From Micromonospora sp. CPCC 205371 (GTDB taxonomy: Bacteria; Actinomycetota; Actinomycetes; Mycobacteriales; Micromonosporaceae): a DNA stretch of 42,667 nt. The notes beneath the pieces were generated by a model. That model ran no database searches and was not told where the DNA came from. It worked only from the letters and a program-made list of their open reading frames with translations. The stretch is from assembly GCF_026130045.1 (NCBI RefSeq), contig NZ_JAIBNX010000050.1:1-42667 (forward strand). Direction: 5' to 3'. Both the position numbers and the translations under genes were made by a program. Below, piece by piece: positions 17,165 to 26,325 of this stretch (position 1 is its first letter; every line of letters starts with the position of its first letter).

Positions 17165-18679
17165 ATGGACGTGGGTTCCGTGCTGTCCGGGTTCGCGGTG
17201 GTGTTCGAGCCGCAGAACCTGCTGTACTGCGTGATCGGCGTGACCCTTGGCATGCTCGTGGGTGTCCTGCCCGGTCTCGGTCCGGCAGCCACCATCGCGA
17301 TCCTGCTGCCGATCACCTACAACATCGAACCCACGCCCGCGGTCATCATGCTCGCCGGGATCTTCTACGGCGCCCAGTACGGCGGCACCATCACCTCGGT
17401 GCTGCTGCGGCTGCCAGGCGAAGCGTCCACAGTGGTCACCGCGCTGGACGGGTACCAGATGGCCCGCCAGGGCAAGGCCGGCTCCGCGCTCGGGATCGCG
17501 GCGATCGGCTCCTTCATTGGCGGCACCGCCTCGATCATCCTGCTGACACTCATCGCCCCGCTCGTCGCCGACGCCGCCCTGGAATTCGGCCCGGCCGAAT
17601 ACACCGTGCTGGCCCTGATCGGCATCCTCCTGGTCGCCACCCTCGGCAACGGCGCCCTCATCAAGAGCGTCACGGCCGCCGGCGTCGGCCTGCTGCTCGC
17701 CACGGTGGGTCTGGACCCGCTGATGGGCAGCCCACGGTTCACGTTCGGCAGCGACCAGTTGGCCGACGGCATCGACTTCGTCATCGTCGCGATGGGCCTG
17801 TTCGGTGTGGGCGAGATCCTGTACAACCTCGAACACCGGCTACGGCCCCAGCCGGCCGTGCTCTCGTTCGGCCGGGCCATCCCGCGGCGGATGGAGTGGC
17901 TGGCGTCGCGGATGGCGATCCTGCGCGGCTCCGTCATCGGGTTCGTCCTCGGCGTGCTGCCCGGCGGCGGCGCAACCATGTCCTCGCTCGTCGCGTACGC
18001 CGTGGAGAAGCGCGCCGCCAAGGATTCGTCCCGCTTCGGCAAGGGCGCTATCGAGGGCGTCGCCGGACCGGAGAGCGCCAACAACGCAGCGGCGACGTCG
18101 TCGTTCATACCCTTGCTGACGCTCGGCATCCCGGCCAACGCCACCATGGCCGTCCTGTTTGGAGCATTGCTGCTGCAGGGCATCCCGCCCGGACCGCAGC
18201 TCATCGTCGACCACCCCGACGTGTTCTGGGGCGTCGTCAACTCCATGTACCTGGGCAACCTCATCCTGCTGCTGCTCAGCATCCCGCTGATCGGCGTGTT
18301 CGTACGGCTCCTGCGGGTCCGAGCCGGAATCCTCGCACCCCTCACCGTGCTGGTCACGATGATCGGCGTCTACAGCATCCGTAACAACGCGTTCGACATG
18401 TTCCTGGTCATCGCCCTCGGCATCCTCGGCTACGGCATGAAGAAGCTCGGCTTCGAACCCGGGCCCTTCGTCCTGGCGTTCGTACTCGGAAAGCTCCTCG
18501 AATCCTCGTTCCGCCGGTCGATGCGCCTGTTCGACGGCGATGTCCTCGGCTTCTTCCGCCGCCCGGTCTCGGCGGTCCTCGTCGCCGTCCTACTGATCAC
18601 CATCGTGGTCGTCCCCGTCCTACGGATGGTCCGCAGCCGCCAGGCGGCCCGGATCGCGCGCGAACCGAGCCAGGTCTAG
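17165..18679 (+). CDS. TctA-type large membrane subunit
   Basis: A 504-residue integral membrane protein, the transport channel of the tripartite tricarboxylate transporter. The conserved GMLVGVLPGLGPAATIAILLP motif near residue 30 is followed by GIFYGAQYGGTITSVLLRLPGE. A second copy of the motif (VLGVLPGGGATMSSLVAYAVEK, about residue 260) leads to GAIEGVAGPESANNAAATSSFIPLLTLGIPANA. About 11-12 hydrophobic segments are visible. With the binding protein and TctB it should drive cation-coupled aldarate uptake. Confidence 0.93.
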   Translation: MDVGSVLSGFAVVFEPQNLLYCVIGVTLGMLVGVLPGLGPAATIAILLPITYNIEPTPAVIMLAGIFYGAQYGGTITSVLLRLPGEASTVVTALDGYQMARQGKAGSALGIAAIGSFIGGTASIILLTLIAPLVADAALEFGPAEYTVLALIGILLVATLGNGALIKSVTAAGVGLLLATVGLDPLMGSPRFTFGSDQLADGIDFVIVAMGLFGVGEILYNLEHRLRPQPAVLSFGRAIPRRMEWLASRMAILRGSVIGFVLGVLPGGGATMSSLVAYAVEKRAAKDSSRFGKGAIEGVAGPESANNAAATSSFIPLLTLGIPANATMAVLFGALLLQGIPPGPQLIVDHPDVFWGVVNSMYLGNLILLLLSIPLIGVFVRLLRVRAGILAPLTVLVTMIGVYSIRNNAFDMFLVIALGILGYGMKKLGFEPGPFVLAFVLGKLLESSFRRSMRLFDGDVLGFFRRPVSAVLVAVLLITIVVVPVLRMVRSRQAARIAREPSQV

Positions 18680-18718
18680 ACCGACCGTCGGAAACAGCAG
18701 AACGCAGAGAGGGCCACC

Positions 18719-19891
18719 ATGACGATCCCCGTCGCGCAGCGATTTCAGCCGGCATCGTCGGCGGCAGCCGGGGCGGATCGCATCGACCGCGTCCGTCTGA
18801 CGCTTTTCCGACTGCCCCTCAACACGGCGATCAGCGATGCCAAGGTGCTCACCGGCAGGCAGAAACCGCTGACCGAAGTCGCCGTTCTGGTCGCCGAGAT
18901 CGCCACGGCAGGCGGGCACAACGGTCTGGGTTTCAGCTACTCCAAGCGCGCCGGCGGCCCTGCGCTCTACGCACACGCCCGCGAGATCGCGCCGGAGCTC
19001 ATCGGCGAGGATGCCAACGACATCGCCCGCCTTTGGACAAAGCTGACCTGGGCCGGAGCGTCCGTCGGTCGCAGTGGCGTCGCCGCGCAGGCGATCGCGG
19101 CAACCGACATCGCGTTGTGGGACCTCAAGTCCAAGCGCGCCGGGCTGCCATTGGCGAAGCTGCTCGGCGCGCACCGCGCTGCGGTGAGGTGCTACAACAC
19201 CTCAGGCGGTTTCCTGTCTACACCCATCGATGACCTGCTCCACAACGCCGAACGGTCGCTCACCCGCGGGATCGGCGGGATAAAGATCAAAGTTGGCCAA
19301 CCAGACGCGGCCGCCGACCTGCGCCGGTTGGAGACCGTACGAGAACACTTCGGCGATGATGTCCCGCTCATGGTCGACGCCAACCAGCAGTGGGACCGCG
19401 CAACCGCCCACCGCCTCGGCCGCGTCCTGGAACAGTTCAAGCTGGAATGGATCGAGGAACCACTCGACGCATACGACGCCCAGGGCCACGCCGCCCTGGC
19501 CGACCGCCTCGATACACCAATCGCCACCGGCGAGATGCTCACCAGCGTCGCCGAGCACTGGAACCTGATCCAGGCCGGCGCAGCGGACTTCGTCCAACCC
19601 GACGCGCCCCGGGTAGGCGGCATCACGCCCTTCCTGCGGGTCGCTGCCCTCGCCGACCACGCAGGGCTCCGCCTGGCACCCCATTTCGCGATGGAGATTC
19701 ACGTGCATCTGGCCGCGGCGTATCCGGGCGAACCATGGGTCGAACACTTCGAATGGCTCGAACCCCTCTGGAACGAACGTCTCGACCTTCGCGACGGCTA
19801 CATGCTGGTTCCGGCCCGCCCAGGTCTCGGCCTGACCCTCAACGAGGACGCTGACGCGTACCGCGCTGAACGGGCGGAGATTACGTCCTGA
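18719..19891 (+). CDS. Galactarate/L-talarate dehydratase-like enolase-superfamily enzyme
   Basis: A 390-residue enzyme of the mandelate racemase group. It has GIKIKVGQP (Lys-x-Lys base), VDANQQWD (metal Asp), WIEEPLDAYD (metal Glu), IATGEML (metal Glu) and APHFAMEIHVHLAAAYP (catalytic His). The KIKVGQP and NQQWDR readings are like talarate/galactarate dehydratase. That enzyme would make 5-keto-4-deoxyglucarate (or its 2-keto isomer) and feed the same downstream enzymes. It follows tctA by 39 bases, with a GAGAGGG ribosome site. Another acid-sugar dehydratase specificity cannot be excluded. Confidence 0.82.
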   Translation: MTIPVAQRFQPASSAAAGADRIDRVRLTLFRLPLNTAISDAKVLTGRQKPLTEVAVLVAEIATAGGHNGLGFSYSKRAGGPALYAHAREIAPELIGEDANDIARLWTKLTWAGASVGRSGVAAQAIAATDIALWDLKSKRAGLPLAKLLGAHRAAVRCYNTSGGFLSTPIDDLLHNAERSLTRGIGGIKIKVGQPDAAADLRRLETVREHFGDDVPLMVDANQQWDRATAHRLGRVLEQFKLEWIEEPLDAYDAQGHAALADRLDTPIATGEMLTSVAEHWNLIQAGAADFVQPDAPRVGGITPFLRVAALADHAGLRLAPHFAMEIHVHLAAAYPGEPWVEHFEWLEPLWNERLDLRDGYMLVPARPGLGLTLNEDADAYRAERAEITS

Positions 19892-19919
19892 GTGGACGGA
19901 CACACAGAAAGGACGCTCG

Positions 19920-20309
19920 ATGACCGTGCTGCTCGGCTACGTGCCCACCCCGGAAGGGAACGCGGCCTTCGCCCATGCACTCGCGGAGGCGGCCAGGCGG
20001 TCCACCGGCCTCATCCTCGTCAACTCCGCCCGCGCCGGCGCCCACGTCGACCGGGCGCTCGCCAGCCAAACCGACCTTGACCAGCTCCGCGCCAAGGCAG
20101 CCGCGGCCGCAGTCAAAATTGAAATCCGGCAACCCCTCGACGGGCAATCCGCCGCCGACGATCTCATCGACGCCTCCGGCGAGGACGGCGTCGACCTAAC
20201 CGTCATCGGGCTACGGCGGCGAACCGCCGTCGGCAAGTTCGTCCTCGGCAGCAGCGCCCAACGGGTGCTCATGGAGGCACACACGCCCGTGCTCGCCGTC
20301 AAGGCCTGA
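19920..20309 (+). CDS. Single-domain universal stress protein
   Basis: A 129-residue UspA-fold protein. The N-terminal strand is TVLLGYVPTPEGNAAFAHALAEA and the C-terminal part LTVIGLRRRTAVGKFVLGSSAQRVLMEAHTPVLAVKA. The glycines of the ATP loop are partly kept (GSS), but the first G-x2-G is not intact, so nucleotide binding is uncertain. It starts 28 bases after the dehydratase gene behind an AAAGGA ribosome site and probably belongs to the same transcript. Confidence 0.85.
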   Translation: MTVLLGYVPTPEGNAAFAHALAEAARRSTGLILVNSARAGAHVDRALASQTDLDQLRAKAAAAAVKIEIRQPLDGQSAADDLIDASGEDGVDLTVIGLRRRTAVGKFVLGSSAQRVLMEAHTPVLAVKA

Positions 20310-20348
20310 ACCTTCGCGCCCGCGTCGCCGAAGCCCCGAGGAGATCAC

Positions 20349-22547
20349 ATGAGACGACGACTCGCCGTCGCCACGGCCGGCCTGCTGGCGATCGGCCTGC
20401 TGGCCATGCCCTCGCCCAGCCAAGGGATGCCGCGCTCGCCCGGCGACAAGGCCACCGCCGTGGTCGGTTTCGTGATCGGCGAACCCACCCTCCGCACACG
20501 TGGGGGAGGGGCGCAGGTGGCGGTCCCGGTCCTCACCGGCCGGCAACGGACATGGGCGGTAACCGAAGTCGTGCCGGCCGCGGTGGCCGAGACGATCCAG
20601 AATTCCGTGGCACCCGGAGCCCTCGTCGACTACCGCGTCTCGCACCGTGACGTCGTCGTCCCGGCGGACCCATCCGCGACCTTCCACACGGTGCTCACGA
20701 AGGGACGGACGCCGGTCTTCGACATGAAGGAGTACGGGCCCGAACTCGCGCCACGCGACGGCCGGCCCGGCGACCTGGTCGCCGCCGGCTGGATCTACGA
20801 CAAACGCCAGGGACAGATCACCCTCGGGGACGGGCGCGAAGTCACCCACGACATCTCCGGCCGGGCGCTACCGAAGCCCATCAAGCGATACGAGGAGACG
20901 CATCAGGTCGACCGCGACGTCGAGGTCTACGAAGTCGACACCGCCGACCTGACCCGGTCGCGGCCGTCGTCGTTCGACCAGATCCCAGTGACGAACGACT
21001 ACGACTACGCCACGACCGAGCGGCAGGCCGCCTTCGTCGTCTTCGACCGCGACCACCGGCAGGCCGACTCGGCGAAAGTGCGGACCATCTACTACTTCAC
21101 GCCGCGGGATATCTCAGACGGCCTGCCCGTCTGGGACGTGCCCACCCAGAGCTCCCTGCTCAACGACAAGGGCATCGACCCGGTGTCCGGGCGCCCGTAC
21201 GCCGACATCCAGGCCACCGGTGTCAGCCAGGCACCCTACACCCGCAGCACCGAGCCTTTCGAAATCGTGAAGGACACGCTGTTCTACGTCGGCGACAACG
21301 AGGTGGCCCTCTACCTGATCAACGCAGACATGGGCACGTCGAGAAAGTCGGACGACCGGCTCGTCCTCGTGGACACCGGGTGGCCCAACAGCGGATATCA
21401 GTACTGGAAAAACGTCGAGCGCATGGGTTTCGACCCGCGCCAGATCACCGATGTGCTGCTCTCACACGCCCATCTCGACCACTACGGAACGACACGGGAA
21501 CTCGTCACCATGATCGAGAACGCCGGTGGCGACGTCACCCTGCACGCCTCGCGCGAGGACATCGAGGGCATCAAGCACGACGGACTCGGAAACGCCTGGA
21601 ACATCCCGCCGGCCCTACCCGCCACCGAGAAACTGCTGCGCGAGCGCGCCAGGTACTACGAATACGACAAGTTCATCGACCTCGGGAACGTTCGAATCAT
21701 GCCCGTGCCAACTCCCGGACACACCGTGGGCACCACTTCCTTCGTCTTCGACGTCGACGACCCGGACGGTGCCCGTCGCGTCACGTTCGGCTTCATGGGC
21801 GGCTACGGCTTCAACGGGATGGAACGGGTGACGGCGACCAACGGGTTCCGCCGGTTGAACTTCCAACTCGGCCTTGCCTGGCTCCAGCAGCGCGTCCACG
21901 TCGAATACGTCGCACCCTCGCACACCAACCAGTACCCGCTCGTAGAGGTGTACCAGGCGCTCAAGGCCCACAACAACGACCCGGCCAACCGCAGACGCCC
22001 GCTCGACATGCTCGACGCCCTTACCACCGGAGAGTTCGTCAACTTCAACCAGAAGCGCTACGCCGTCGCGACCCACGCCCTGAGCGACACGCAGCCGAAC
22101 TACCAGAGCATCGAGACCTACGGGCCATTCAAACCCGGCCGTGAGAACGGGGCACGCGACGTGGCCGTCACGCTGCTGGACGCCGGCAAGGTGATCCGGG
22201 GATACGACAAGCACATGAACGTGAACCCGAAGATCCCACTGCTGGCGGACGGCATCGTGATCGAAAGGGACAGCTACGTGCACGATCCCGACGGCTACTA
22301 CGTGCAGTTCTACGCCGACGTGCACGACTCGTACGAGGGATTCCTGCCAGGAAGCGGCCCGGTCGAGTCGTACCGCCCGACTCCGGGAGCCCCCGAGATC
22401 CTCCGCACCCAGCGATTCCACAGCAGAGCGCAGGCCGAAGCCGTTCTCGCCAGCGTGGCAGCCGGCGCCACCTACCGCGTCGACCTCACACCCGCGAGCG
22501 CGATCGTCGTCCCGGCGGACGGCCCGGTCTTCGAGGCGATCAGCTGA
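20349..22547 (+). CDS. Secreted metallo-beta-lactamase-fold hydrolase with long flanking domains
   Basis: A 732-residue protein. A signal peptide spans about 1-26 (RRRLAVATAGLLAIGLLAMPSPSQG). An N-terminal region of about 280 residues has no domain I recognise. The metallo-beta-lactamase domain runs about 300-540, with LLSHAHLDHYGT (zinc ligands at about 373-378), PVPTPGHTVGTTSF and VAPSHTNQYPL as further ligands. A further C-terminal region carries a YYVQFYADVHDSYEGF stretch. The zinc set implies hydrolase activity, perhaps on an ester or lactone, but the substrate is unknown. It follows the aldarate operon by 39 bases with a GAGGAG ribosome site, so it may be the last gene of that transcript. 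Confidence 0.8.
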   Translation: MRRRLAVATAGLLAIGLLAMPSPSQGMPRSPGDKATAVVGFVIGEPTLRTRGGGAQVAVPVLTGRQRTWAVTEVVPAAVAETIQNSVAPGALVDYRVSHRDVVVPADPSATFHTVLTKGRTPVFDMKEYGPELAPRDGRPGDLVAAGWIYDKRQGQITLGDGREVTHDISGRALPKPIKRYEETHQVDRDVEVYEVDTADLTRSRPSSFDQIPVTNDYDYATTERQAAFVVFDRDHRQADSAKVRTIYYFTPRDISDGLPVWDVPTQSSLLNDKGIDPVSGRPYADIQATGVSQAPYTRSTEPFEIVKDTLFYVGDNEVALYLINADMGTSRKSDDRLVLVDTGWPNSGYQYWKNVERMGFDPRQITDVLLSHAHLDHYGTTRELVTMIENAGGDVTLHASREDIEGIKHDGLGNAWNIPPALPATEKLLRERARYYEYDKFIDLGNVRIMPVPTPGHTVGTTSFVFDVDDPDGARRVTFGFMGGYGFNGMERVTATNGFRRLNFQLGLAWLQQRVHVEYVAPSHTNQYPLVEVYQALKAHNNDPANRRRPLDMLDALTTGEFVNFNQKRYAVATHALSDTQPNYQSIETYGPFKPGRENGARDVAVTLLDAGKVIRGYDKHMNVNPKIPLLADGIVIERDSYVHDPDGYYVQFYADVHDSYEGFLPGSGPVESYRPTPGAPEILRTQRFHSRAQAEAVLASVAAGATYRVDLTPASAIVVPADGPVFEAIS

Positions 22548-22645
22548 CGCCGAGATCGCGTTGATGCGTGACCTGTTTCGCCGGCTGGACGCGGCATCGT
22601 GAGGCGCTGGGCCAGGACTGGCAGGTGGAGGCGCGCGGACGGCGT

Positions 22646-24253
22646 TCAGGCCGGGTCGCGCGGGGGGCGCCGGGTCAGCAGCGTGCCGAGCGTCCAGACG
22701 ATGTCGATCACCAGGATGATGGCCCACACCTTGGTGGCGCCGTACACGATCTGGGCGAGGGTGCCGAAGTCGCGGTTGGTGCCGTTGAGCACCAACAACG
22801 CGTCGCCGGTGAACAGGTGGCGAATCCAGGACAGGTCCAGGAAGGCGAGCACGACCTGCGCGCCGGTGTACAGGCCGACGTGTTCGGCTAGGTCGATGAG
22901 GCGCTTGCGCGGAGGGGTCTGCTTCGGCGGCGTGGCCGGCGCCGGGGCGGACTTCAGGGCGGGCTCACCGGGCGGCTCAGGGGCGGACTGGGGGACACCC
23001 GGCTGAGGGCCGTGGCGAGGCGGCGGCTCGGCCGGGGCGGGTGGCGGGAACTCGGTGACGCCGAGGCGGCGCACCGCACGGGGTACGACAACCGCGCCGG
23101 CCAGCAGCATCGCGGCCGTGGCGAGGCAGGCCGCGGTCCAGCTCGCATGGTCGTAGACCACTCCGGCCGCCGCGGTGCCGGCGAGCGCGCCGATCAGGCT
23201 GGCCGACTCGTACACGCCCATGCCGCGCCCCACTTTGTCGCCGGAGGCCTCGGCGACGACGGCCTGTTGGATGGGCATCACGGCCGCCCAGGCGAGGCCG
23301 CTCAGAATCCACAGCGCGGCGATGGTGTAAGGGTTCGGTACCCAGGCCAGCCCGACGACGAAGGCGGTGCTGGACAACGAGGCCGCGGCGAGGACGCGGG
23401 TGCGGCCATACCGGACGGTGTACCGGTGCAGGTACGGCGCGGCGGCGCTCATCGCGATGGCGCCGGGCAGGAACACCAGGGCGACCTCCATGACCTCCAG
23501 GCCGAACTCGCGCTGCAGGTGCAGCATGAGCAGTAGCCCGACGGCGGCCTCCGCCATCATGGTCATCGCGACCGCGAACAGCATGGGCCGCAGGCGGCGC
23601 CCCACCGCGCCGAGCCCCGCTACGGCGTGTCCCTCAGCGTCCGGCACGCCGTACTGCCGCCGGGGTGCGGTCCACAGGAGCGCGGCGGCCAGTACACAGG
23701 CGGCGGCGCAGGCGAGGAACACCGCGCGGAAACCGAGCGGCCCGATCAATGACATGCCGGCGATAAAGGCGATCCACGAACCGGTCTCCTGCGAGCTGAA
23801 CAGTCGTGGGAAGACGGCGGAGTCATGGGCCAGCCGTTCGCTGACGATGGCCCGGACGCTGACCCATAGCAGGGCCCCACCGGCACCGCCGGCGGCCGCG
23901 GCGGGGTACGCGATCAGTGGGGTGCCGCCCACGGCGTACCCAAGACAGCTCACCGCGTAGAGCAGGGCGCCGACGGCGGCGATGTGGCGCCGCTCCCGGC
24001 GGTCCGCGAGGACGCCGGCGATCGGCCGGACGATGACGGAGACGGCCATCTCCACGGCCAGCAGCGCGCCGATGGCGGAACCGCTCATGCCGAGCGACGC
24101 GCCAGCCCACAACGGCAGGACGAAGTCGATCAGTTCGTTGGGGCCGTTGGTAAGGGCGGCGGCGAGCAGGGTGCGCTCCTCGCGGCGGCGGCCTGCCCGT
24201 GTCGCGGTCGCCGCCGGCTCCGGGTCGGTCGCCCCCGGCTCCGGGTGGGTCAT
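22646..24253 (-). CDS. MFS transporter with extra two-helix C-terminal domain
   Basis: A 535-residue membrane protein. Residues about 25-395 form a 12-helix major facilitator with the motif-A loop GVLADRRERRHIA. The C-terminal part is unusual: a proline-rich linker (about 397-450), then a segment with two hydrophobic helices (VGLYTGAQVVLAFLDLSWI and IVYGATKVWAIILVIDIVWTL). Transported substrate is unknown. Export of a toxic compound is likely given the divergent TetR gene and two operator palindromes in the 84-base gap between the start codons. Confidence 0.85.
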   Translation of the reverse strand: MTHPEPGATDPEPAATATRAGRRREERTLLAAALTNGPNELIDFVLPLWAGASLGMSGSAIGALLAVEMAVSVIVRPIAGVLADRRERRHIAAVGALLYAVSCLGYAVGGTPLIAYPAAAAGGAGGALLWVSVRAIVSERLAHDSAVFPRLFSSQETGSWIAFIAGMSLIGPLGFRAVFLACAAACVLAAALLWTAPRRQYGVPDAEGHAVAGLGAVGRRLRPMLFAVAMTMMAEAAVGLLLMLHLQREFGLEVMEVALVFLPGAIAMSAAAPYLHRYTVRYGRTRVLAAASLSSTAFVVGLAWVPNPYTIAALWILSGLAWAAVMPIQQAVVAEASGDKVGRGMGVYESASLIGALAGTAAAGVVYDHASWTAACLATAAMLLAGAVVVPRAVRRLGVTEFPPPAPAEPPPRHGPQPGVPQSAPEPPGEPALKSAPAPATPPKQTPPRKRLIDLAEHVGLYTGAQVVLAFLDLSWIRHLFTGDALLVLNGTNRDFGTLAQIVYGATKVWAIILVIDIVWTLGTLLTRRPPRDPA

Positions 24254-24270
24254 CGTGTCCCCTCTAACTC

Positions 24271-24305
24271 CGAACGACGTTCGAATAATACCGAACCACG
24301 TTTGG
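24271..24305. promoter_or_regulatory. Two tandem TetR-type operators
   Basis: The first site is the perfect palindrome CGAACGACGTTCG at 24271-24283. The second, CCGAACCACGTTTGG at 24291-24305, is an imperfect version of the same half-sites (CCGAAC and GTTTGG). Their centres are 21 bases apart, about two helical turns. They lie between the MFS gene and the divergent TetR gene, so the regulator probably represses both. Confidence 0.75.
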
Positions 24306-24337
24306 AGTTTCCAGACGAGTGGACGTACGGTGAGGCC

Positions 24338-25132
24338 GTGGACACCGCGGAGGTACAGGAACGGGCTCTGCGCCTGCTGTGGTCGAACGACGGGCGGCCG
24401 GCCCGCGGACCGCGACGTGGATTGACCGTGGATGCGATCGTGGCCGCGGCGCTCGAGCTCGTCTCGACCCAGGGCCTGGCCGCGCTGTCCATGCGCCAGG
24501 TCGCGACCAAGCTCGACGTGGGCACCGCCTCGCTATACACCTACCTGCCCGGCAAGGCGGAGCTGGCCGCACTCATGCTCGACGCGGTCATGGCCGACGC
24601 GCCGCTGCCGCACGAGCTGCCCGGCGACTGGCGGGCCAAGCTGGCGGCCTGGGCCCGCGACGACTGGGCGGCGTACCGCGACCACCCGTGGGTCCTCGAG
24701 CTGGCCGCCGTGGGTGCGGCACCCGGCCCGCACATGCTGCGCTGGCTCGACTCCGCCATCCAGGCCCTAGACGGCACCGGGCTCAGCGACACCGAGCGGC
24801 TCGCCGTGATCGAGTCCGTGGACGGCTACGTCCGCGGCCTGGCCACCCTGCACCACAGGAGCGGCGGCGACGCGAGCCCTGCCGAGGTCGAGCGGCGCGG
24901 AGCCGCCCTGAGCGAGCTGGTCGACTTCGACCGCTACCCGGCCCTGCAGCGGGCCCTGCGCGCCGGCGCGAAACCGTACGCCGCGGACCAGTTCGAGTTC
25001 GGCCTGGAGCGCCTGCTCGACGGGGTCGCAGTCCTCATCCGCGGCCGACGATCTGGCCGTCGCCGGCGAAACGATGGAGACGGGTCCGGCACGCTACGGG
25101 AACGCGGCACAACGAGCGGCGACGCGCCGTAG
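24338..25132 (+). CDS. TetR-family repressor
   Basis: A 264-residue regulator. The N-terminal helix-turn-helix reads GLTVDAIVAAALELVSTQGL, then AALSMRQVATKLDVGTASLYTYLPGKAELAALMLDAV. The ligand-binding part (about 90-235) resembles the C-terminal domain of tetracycline-type and related repressors. The GTG at 24338 (VDTAEVQERALRLLW) is chosen because longer readings would cover the operators and enter the divergent gene. It is divergent from the MFS pump, which it likely represses. Confidence 0.88.
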   Translation: MDTAEVQERALRLLWSNDGRPARGPRRGLTVDAIVAAALELVSTQGLAALSMRQVATKLDVGTASLYTYLPGKAELAALMLDAVMADAPLPHELPGDWRAKLAAWARDDWAAYRDHPWVLELAAVGAAPGPHMLRWLDSAIQALDGTGLSDTERLAVIESVDGYVRGLATLHHRSGGDASPAEVERRGAALSELVDFDRYPALQRALRAGAKPYAADQFEFGLERLLDGVAVLIRGRRSGRRRRNDGDGSGTLRERGTTSGDAP

Positions 25133-25187
25133 AGGGATGGGCCGTCCCGTTCGGGATGTGCTCGCCCAGCCACATCCTGCCGGCCCG

Positions 25188-26231
25188 CTACTTCGAACGG
25201 ATGCGCGAGCTCGCCCAGCCTCTCTCCCCCTCTGCACTGGACCGGATGCTGGCCGCCGCCCCTGTGAGCAGGTGCCGGTCTGCGGGGCACAGCCAGGAGT
25301 TGTCCGGAGCGTCGAGCCAGCGCTCGGCTTCGCTGAGCTGGTCGATGGCTTGGTTGAGAGCGTGGAGTCCCGGATGGCGGAGTTCGGAGCGGTGCGTCAT
25401 CGTCCACGGATAAAGGGGGACGGGATCGACCAGCGGCCGAATGGTGACGCCCGGGACTGGCGGGGTCTGCATCATGGTCAGGATCGGCCAGCCGGTGGTG
25501 CGTAGATGGTGGGCCGTCTCGTGCGGGCCGGCGGCGGCTACCGCGGCGGCGCCTGGGTGGTGGTCGGGGGCGGCGTACCCACCGAACTCGCGGACGAGGT
25601 GGCTGCCAAGGTCGACCCATTCCGGCGCTTCCGGGTTGCCGGCGCTGGTGTCGATTGTCAGCCCTTGGATCGCGGTGGTCGCCACGGCGGCGTGCCGGGC
25701 GAGCGGATGCTCAGCGAGCAGCAACAGCCCGAGCGGTTCCAGGCGCACCAGGCGGCGGGTGAGATCGTCGGGCATCGCGGCGGGGCCACCGTTGATCCGG
25801 CCGAACGCGACATCGAGGCGGTGACCGACCAACTCACGCAGAGCCGCACCGAAACCACCGTGGTAACGCCCTTCCAACGCGGTGTCCGGGTCCAGCGAGC
25901 GGGCCAGGGAGAGGATCAGCATCGGCGTGGACTGGTCACGGACCACGTCGACGAGTAGCGGCCGGTTGACGGCCCGGACCAGTTCGGGCAGCCGGTCGTG
26001 TAGGGCGATGAACTCGATGGCCTGCGGGAGGAGTCGGTTGCCTTCCGGAGTCAGGGTCACCCGCCGGGTGGACCGCTCGAAAAGTCGCACCCCGAGTTGC
26101 TGCTCCAGCCGGGCGATGTCGCGGCTGAGTGCCTGCTGAGCGACGAACATCCGGGACGCCGCCCGGCCGAAGTGAAGCTCCTCAGCCACGGCGACGAAGT
26201 GCCGTAGCAGCCGAGCGCTGAGATCCTGCAT
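25188..26231 (-). CDS. LysR-family regulator
   Basis: A 347-residue LysR-type protein. The helix-turn-helix region reads LSARLLRHFVAVAEELHFGR, then AASRMFVAQQALSRDIARLEQQLG and FERSTRRVTLTPEGNRLL. The effector-binding domain follows (LLVDVVRDQSTPMLILSLARSL). The ATG at 26231 gives the standard family start. A longer reading from 26531 would run through the divergent gene. The C-terminal 30 residues exceed the usual family length and look low in complexity. The divergent MFS gene with a shared inverted repeat is the likely target. Confidence 0.87.
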   Translation of the reverse strand: MQDLSARLLRHFVAVAEELHFGRAASRMFVAQQALSRDIARLEQQLGVRLFERSTRRVTLTPEGNRLLPQAIEFIALHDRLPELVRAVNRPLLVDVVRDQSTPMLILSLARSLDPDTALEGRYHGGFGAALRELVGHRLDVAFGRINGGPAAMPDDLTRRLVRLEPLGLLLLAEHPLARHAAVATTAIQGLTIDTSAGNPEAPEWVDLGSHLVREFGGYAAPDHHPGAAAVAAAGPHETAHHLRTTGWPILTMMQTPPVPGVTIRPLVDPVPLYPWTMTHRSELRHPGLHALNQAIDQLSEAERWLDAPDNSWLCPADRHLLTGAAASIRSSAEGERGWASSRIRSK

Positions 26232-26249
26232 GGCGGCGTCGCCCCCGTG

Positions 26250-26273
26250 ATTGACAACGTGCGGGTAGTCAAT
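26250..26273. promoter_or_regulatory. LysR-type operator in divergent promoter
   Basis: ATTGAC at 26250-26255 is perfectly inverted as GTCAAT at 26268-26273, with a 12-base centre. It lies in the 94-base gap between the LysR start and the MFS start. The arms and spacing fit a LysR recognition site. Confidence 0.6.
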
Positions 26274-26325
26274 GGTACCGAACAGGTGTTGGACGCCAGC
26301 GTCGCCGCCAGCCGATGCTCGGCGC

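Noticed and set aside
22548-22645. Terminator in the gap between the metallo-beta-lactamase-fold and MFS genes
   Set aside because: No stem of useful length was found in these 98 bases.
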